Below, in pieces: positions 16,599 through 21,087 of a stretch of 21,087 nucleotides of DNA. The stretch covers positions 1-21,087 of the forward strand of contig JARBJD010000711.1 of assembly GCA_033064195.1 (NCBI GenBank). Reading direction: 5' to 3'. The stretch comes from Blattamonas nauphoetae (lineage: Eukaryota; Preaxostyla; Oxymonadida). The notes beneath the pieces were generated by a model. It searched no databases, had not been told where the DNA came from, and saw nothing but the letters and a program-made list of their open reading frames with translations. The position numbers and the translations under genes were made by a program. How positions within the stretch are numbered: position 1 is the first letter of the stretch; each line of letters starts with the position of its first letter.

Positions 16599-18065
16599 GG
16601 TACATCACATTGTTTTATGAACGGTGGTTTCATTCCCGACTTGTTTTGAACAGGTTTGCTCCATTTTGAATTCATTCTTTCCTAAAACTTACTTATGTAC
16701 CAACGCCGATCAAACCAAAGTGGACCTGAAGATCAGGTACACAGATGCGTTTTATCGCTTAAAAGTATGTCTCTCGTGATTTACCAAACAGGTATTCTCT
16801 TCTTTTTATTCATCTTTTCATAAAACATCTTCATGTACTCGATCTGTGTGATCATCAAACTCAGGTACACTATTGCGTCTTATGACCAGAAAGTGCTGTT
16901 CACTGAATATTTGAAACAGGTTTGCTCTCTTTTGTATTATCTCTTTATAAGACACACTATTGTACCAGAATTTTCACTTCACTTTTGTTGTTCTCTGTTT
17001 TGGTACACCACTTCACTTTATACCTCATTTTCACTTCATTGTCAGTTTTTCTCATTGTCTCTCACTTTTTACAAAATTAAAATTTAAAATGACGTGAACA
17101 AAATTTTGATCCTCATCTTTGCTCAAAACTTCGTGATTCATCGATAAAATTGTATGCGTTGGTACACCACTTTGTTTTACTTTCATTCAACTTTCATTTC
17201 ACCTTTTACACTTCACTACTCTTCGATTTGTGCTCTTCATTTTTCTAAAACACAACGGTGTACCAACAAAACGCGATCTGAAGTGATCATCCAGATCAGG
17301 TACACCACTTCACCTTATCGTTTCATTTCACAACTATTTGATTTCAATTCTCTTTTTGATCAAAACAAAGTGGAACACAGAACTAAAAATGTTTGATCGT
17401 CAAGATAAAACGAACTGTAAGATCTGGTACATGAATGTGTTTTATCACTTCAAACCTTGTTTCACTTCACAATTTTGATCTCTTTATTGACATTTTGCTC
17501 TAATCTTTCATAAAACAAAGTGGTGTACCAACGAGACTCAATCTGAAATGATCGGTGAGATCTGGTACATGAATGTGTTTTATCGTTTAGTTCTCACTTC
17601 AATCATTGTTTTTACTCTTGTTTTCTGAAATTTCGTTGAACGCGTTCATAAGGTGAAGTGATGTACCAACGAAGTGAGAAAAACAATGATTGGAGAGATC
17701 TGGTACGTCACTTCACCTTATCGTTGCTAACATTGTTTCACTTCACAATTTTACTCTAATTAGAAACATTTTGATGAACGCGTTCATAAAGTGAAGTGGT
17801 GTACCAACGAAATGCGAAAACAATGATCGTTCAGATCTGGTACGAGATTTTGTTTTATCGTTTACTTTTCACTTCACTCACTCTTTTTTCTCTTTGTTTG
17901 TGAAATTTTGACGAACCCGTTCATAAGGTGAAGTGGTGTACCAACAAAACACAAAGAATCAAGATCGCTCCGATCTGGTACATGATTTTGTTTTATCGTC
18001 TCATTCTCACTTCACTCACTTGTTTTTCCTCTTTTTGTGAAATTTGTCTGAACACGTTCGTAAAT
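16599..18065 (+). repeat. tandem array, period about 138 bp, 11 units, with GTACC/GGTAC dyads
   Basis: GGTAC anchors occur at 16599, 16736, 16864, 17002, 17161, 17299, 17426, 17564, 17702, 17839 and 17977. Spacing is mostly 137-138 bp, with a few units of 127, 128 and 159. A typical unit reads TTCATAAAAC..AGTGGTGTACCAACGA, about 20 bp, GAT(C)..AGATCTGGTAC, then TTTTATCG and a pyrimidine-rich spacer with TTCACTTCA. The GTACCA and TGGTAC parts and their AAAAC/GTTTTAT flanks form a dyad, so each unit can fold into a hairpin. Units towards the right end are more alike, and those at the left more worn. Short open frames across it are not genes. Confidence 0.88.
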
Positions 18066-19785
18066 CTCAATACTTACCCACAATTTTCACATCTTCCGTC
18101 TCAGCCTTTGCTATCATACTTACCCACTTCATTGTTGCTTCATTCACATTCTTTTGTTCCAATTAAGCAAAAAGTTGATAAAAATGAGTTATTGTGATGT
18201 GCTCGTGAGGTGTAGACGGTCGAAAGAATGCTCGTGAGATGACGAAAATGAAGAGGAATGACGAAGAGATTGAATGTGAAATGGTGAAAGAAAGATGAGA
18301 GAAGAAAGGGGTTGAAGGTGTTTTGAAGTGACAAACACGGTGAAAACGTGAGATGTTGAAACACGAAAATGTGACATTATGGAACAACTATCCGACAAAA
18401 GTGTCTCGAAATTTGAGCACAGCTTTGTCGGACAGTGAGAATGAAGGATTTGTGGGAGAAAAAGGGACAAAATTCATATAGTGAAAATGTTGGCGGAAAT
18501 GTTGTGTCAAGTGTGTGATGTGAAAACCGACCCTCCAGAGAGAACTAATGTCACCAGTAAACTCGAAATCTCAAAAAGCGTCGCTTGAATGTAATTGTGA
18601 AGTGGTTGACGTGAAAATCGTTAAAATGAAAATTGACAAAAAGTGTCCGAAGGATCGTGACGTGAAAAGGTTCATACCTAAAGTCGCCAAAAGGCGTTCT
18701 TAACCGATCTAATGCTAAAAGGCGTCATAAGAGGACGATTCCTGAGCGAAAGATGATGGAAGACAGGGTCCATACCATATCTCGAAAATTTCGACTCGTA
18801 AAATCCTCAATGGGTCGGATCAAACTTTTTCCAAAAGTGTTTTTATCGCGAATCTCACCTTCTGAAATCGATTTTGTAATTTTAGAAGGGATTTGAGGTG
18901 GATTTGAGACATAAAGTAGTGGTTAGTAGCGAAATCTGAAAATCGACTTTTCGTCACTTTTTCGACCACTGTTCGGTACGTAGCTCCACGAATTCTCAAC
19001 CGATTTTCATCAGGATTGTTTTGATCGACGACTCACATCGTCTCCGACATTTTAGAATTTTTTCGATTTTTTCGAAGTGGTTCTCGAAGCTGATTCACTT
19101 TGTTCGAGTTCAAAAGTGAAAAACATCGAAAAAGTGACAACATTTTGGAAAGTATCAAAATTTGCTTCAAAATTGACGCTTAAAATGAGGTCAAAATATT
19201 GGACATATTTTTGGAATTTAGGTCAAATATTGACATCGTCAAAATGCATAAAAGACTTTTAGTTCAAGATTCAAAAGTGGGTCAATCGGAATTGAGATTT
19301 GACTTCTATTTATCGATCGAGACCAACGTGGTTCTTAATTCTTCTCTATAACTACTATCATACATGAAATATTTAGCAACAATGGAGTCAAAGCTTGAAG
19401 CGCCAACACTAGGGGCGACGACTTGAATCACGATCACACTACCTCTTCAGAATCGACAAATATCTCTTCTGACGAAGTTCCAGCCTGCATTCACCAGAAT
19501 CGTTATTCCTTCTGGGTTAGGACAATAATACTTTCCAGGCTCACAAGAAAGAAGGAGATGACAATAAGAATATCAGATGAATCTCAAAGGCGTTCGAATT
19601 ACTAACCAAGGAGGAAGGTTCGAAGATATTTCCAGCACGAAGCAGTAGCACTCAAGTCCGATACTTCGGCGTGCTCTTATCGGCCGGACACAGCGTCGGA
19701 CTCAGCCGATGACTGTCAATTCGAATGTCCTACTCAAATCGAAACAAACGAGACACAATACATCCCGTTTATGGCGAAGGGCGAC
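18066..19785. other. unassigned DNA right of the array
   Basis: No gene is supported. The Ser/His/Phe-rich minus frames around 18.14-18.47 kb are low-complexity shadows of purine-rich DNA. A 42-nt hairpin is at 18391-18432. From about 18.6 to 19.3 kb the DNA has frequent GAAAAT/TTTTCG and CGATTTT words and an AAAAGGCGT pair near 18.69-18.73 kb. This style suggests an old dispersed repeat, but I could not match ends. Confidence 0.4.
18391..18432. repeat. hairpin-forming inverted repeat
   Basis: TCCGACAAAA at the left pairs with CTTTGTCGGA at the right. Inside, GTG.CTC pairs with GAGCAC around a loop of about 7 nt. No transcript context is known. It could be part of an RNA, a terminator-like fold or a transposon remnant. 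Confidence 0.45.
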
Positions 19786-20058
19786 TTAGTACAGTCCGAC
19801 ATTGGAGATTGGGGGACAAATACCTCCCTCAGCGTCCACCTTCATGGGCAGACCTTTGAGACTGATCTCATCGATCTCAGCTTTTTTTGATCTCAGAAAA
19901 TAACTAGTGTTCAAATTCTCATAAAACTCGAAATAACGAAGTAAAAGACCCACTATCCGTGTTAAATTTTGTTTACAAGAACATTCATTGAAATCTTGAG
20001 ATGAAACGTCCCACAATAACTCTTCACCCCGATCCGATTGAAGAACTGGATGAATCAC
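19786..20058 (-). CDS. possible host exon, PAP-associated-domain-like
   Basis: A minus-strand frame of 90 codons ends GGICPPISNVGLY then a TAA. The segment RIVGLLLRYFEFYENLNTSY resembles the 'lg-LL--FF-yYg--f' signature of the PAP/25A-associated domain in non-canonical poly(A) polymerases (Trf4/Cid1 type). The stretch after it (SKKAEIDEISLKGLPMKVDAEG) is charged and could be the linker that follows in such proteins. No nucleotidyltransferase core (GS...D.D) is visible nearby, and an upstream splice acceptor is only guessed near 20044 (ATCCAG). This is a family resemblance from one motif only. Confidence 0.3.
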   Translation of the reverse strand: MIHPVLQSDRGEELLWDVSSQDFNECSCKQNLTRIVGLLLRYFEFYENLNTSYFLRSKKAEIDEISLKGLPMKVDAEGGICPPISNVGLY

Positions 20059-20766
20059 GCTTGTTCTTCACAAAATTTCTTAATTCCTCCACAGATGATC
20101 TCCTCTACCATTTCTCGACGATTATTTCTCTCATAGTGTGATTTCTTCCGTAGGTTTCCATTGGTCGATCAATTGTTCGTTAGTCGTCAAGATTTCTTCT
20201 CTTTATCTCGATCTTCAGTCCTATATTGACTTGGTTAATCTATCCCTTCCATGATTTATCTCTTTATTTCCATCTCTCCCAGATAATCTGTCAGTGACGT
20301 GTAAGATCTCAATAGACACGTCGAAGCAGCCTCTCTCGAATGACTCCAAACTCGTTTCTGCGGACTCTCCTCGGATACCGCTCTTTCTTTGATTGCTGAT
20401 ACTGATGAACAGATTCTACGATCGCCTCCAATCGTCCAGAAATGGTTTACTCTTTTGGGTTCGTCGTTCTTAACACTGCTGTCTTTGACTGTCAGATCGT
20501 CAACCGTCCTCTCTCCACACTATTCTTTACATCCCTGAACGATGCACTGTGACCAAATTGTCTTTCCCAATCTCGACTTTTAACATCTCCGAATCACATT
20601 TCGTTTATTTCGTCGAAATGGGATGCACCCCACATTCTACCCACCACAGCCATCTCCGATTTGTTTGAGGTATGTTCTGTTTTGGTCTTCTTTCATTATT
20701 CTCGTTCCTGCAACCAAACCGCAAACACCATCCAGAAATCGATGAATCAAAGCAACTCCCGACGAC
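20059..20766. other. unassigned stretch with weak plus-strand frames
   Basis: Two short plus-strand frames look protein-like but are in different frames and lack partners: about 20283-20390 (KISIDTSKQPLSNDSKLVSA) and 20409-20552 (FVVLNTAVFDCQIVNRPLST then LFFTSLNDAL). The second vaguely recalls the N-lobe of HECT ubiquitin ligases. I do not annotate either as a gene. Confidence 0.3.
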
Positions 20767-21087
20767 TTATTGATAATCACGGGTTTGCTCTGCATGTTCC
20801 ATCGTCAGAGATGGAGCAACTCGTTCCGCAACTGATAACGGCCGTTCTACAGCGAGCCCACATTCAGAAGCGAAACGGAGGTCAACAGATCTCGCAAATA
20901 CCGATCCGATGTCGATTATGGAAAATGGCCACTTTGGATAGTCACTGACTGGAAAGGAAGGATTGGAGAAACCAACGAGACGCTGTCCAGATGTCGCTTT
21001 TGGACGATTCAATGATCGCACGATTTCTTGTCCTTTGGACTGTAAATGCGTTGAATCGATATTGCCAACGATGAGGAACTCCATCGC
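20767..21087 (-). CDS. partial host exon candidate at right edge
   Basis: A minus-strand frame is open from the right edge of the window (an ATG lies at 21082-21084, but the frame may begin outside) to 20767. The sequence includes MEFLIVGNIDSTHLQSKGQE, then WPFSIIDIGSVFARSVDLRF and ERPLSVAERVAPSL. Its composition is balanced and better than that of the overlapping plus-strand frame at 20661-20948. I recognise no domain. It may be one exon of a gene extending beyond the window. Confidence 0.3.
   Translation of the reverse strand, partial: AMEFLIVGNIDSTHLQSKGQEIVRSLNRPKATSGQRLVGFSNPSFPVSDYPKWPFSIIDIGSVFARSVDLRFASECGLAVERPLSVAERVAPSLTMEHAEQTRDYQ

Noticed and set aside
16599-18065. CRISPR-like array
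   Set aside because: Units are about 138 bp with imperfect repeats and related, not unique, spacers. The setting is eukaryotic and no cas genes are present.
18140-18470. Overlapping minus-strand frames rich in Ser, His and Phe
   Set aside because: The DNA is purine-rich and low in complexity. All three frames look alike, and none shows coding character.
20409-20552. HECT ubiquitin-ligase exon on the plus strand
   Set aside because: It rests on a vague resemblance over about 30 residues (FVVLNTAVFDCQIVNRPLST), with neighbouring frames that do not connect and no catalytic-cysteine lobe in the window.

Overview
The window is eukaryotic DNA. It contains short pyrimidine-rich introns in what look like host exons, non-autonomous DNA transposons, a long tandem array, and the replication/integration half of a Polinton (Maverick), a virus-like self-synthesising DNA element. 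Glutamine in the long open frames is written only CAA/CAG, so the standard genetic code fits. I cannot name the species. An intron-bearing protist rich in Polintons, for example a metamonad, is plausible but is inference.

Left part (1-5.3 kb): host DNA with weakly supported minus-strand coding pieces, including a 229-codon open exon at 2601-3290 and a multi-exon gene ending at 3568 whose C-terminus resembles M28 peptidases / glutaminyl cyclases. Two 512-bp copies of one hAT-type MITE lie here in opposite orientations (209-720 and 3697-4208). Each has its own 8-bp target duplication. The second sits inside the last exon of the M28-like gene.

Middle (about 5.5-16.4 kb): the Polinton fossil. 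From left to right it has an eroded small gene, an unknown gene pair, a packaging-type (A32-like) ATPase on the plus strand, a coiled-coil protein, a DDE (rve) integrase, protein-primed DNA polymerase B in several blocks, and a 129-residue protein made of two similar modules. All but the ATPase are on the minus strand. The polymerase gene carries a 1394-bp fold-back transposon (10684-12077) and a few other breaks. Integrase and ATPase look largely whole. No capsid or maturation-protease gene is visible, and I could not find terminal repeats. The genes share an A/T-rich motif directly upstream of their start codons, apparently a common promoter or initiator.

Right part: an 11-unit array with a period of about 138 bp (16.6-18.06 kb), each unit built around a GTACC...GGTAC dyad. 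It borders or belongs to the Polinton. From 18.07 kb to the end is mostly non-coding or unassigned DNA, with two weak minus-strand host exon candidates (one PAP-associated-domain-like at 19.8-20.06 kb, one running off the right edge).

The Polinton genes cover copying (protein-primed PolB), insertion (integrase) and DNA packaging (ATPase). With the polymerase interrupted and the capsid genes absent from view, this copy is best read as a decayed insertion that has itself served as a target for a later transposon.
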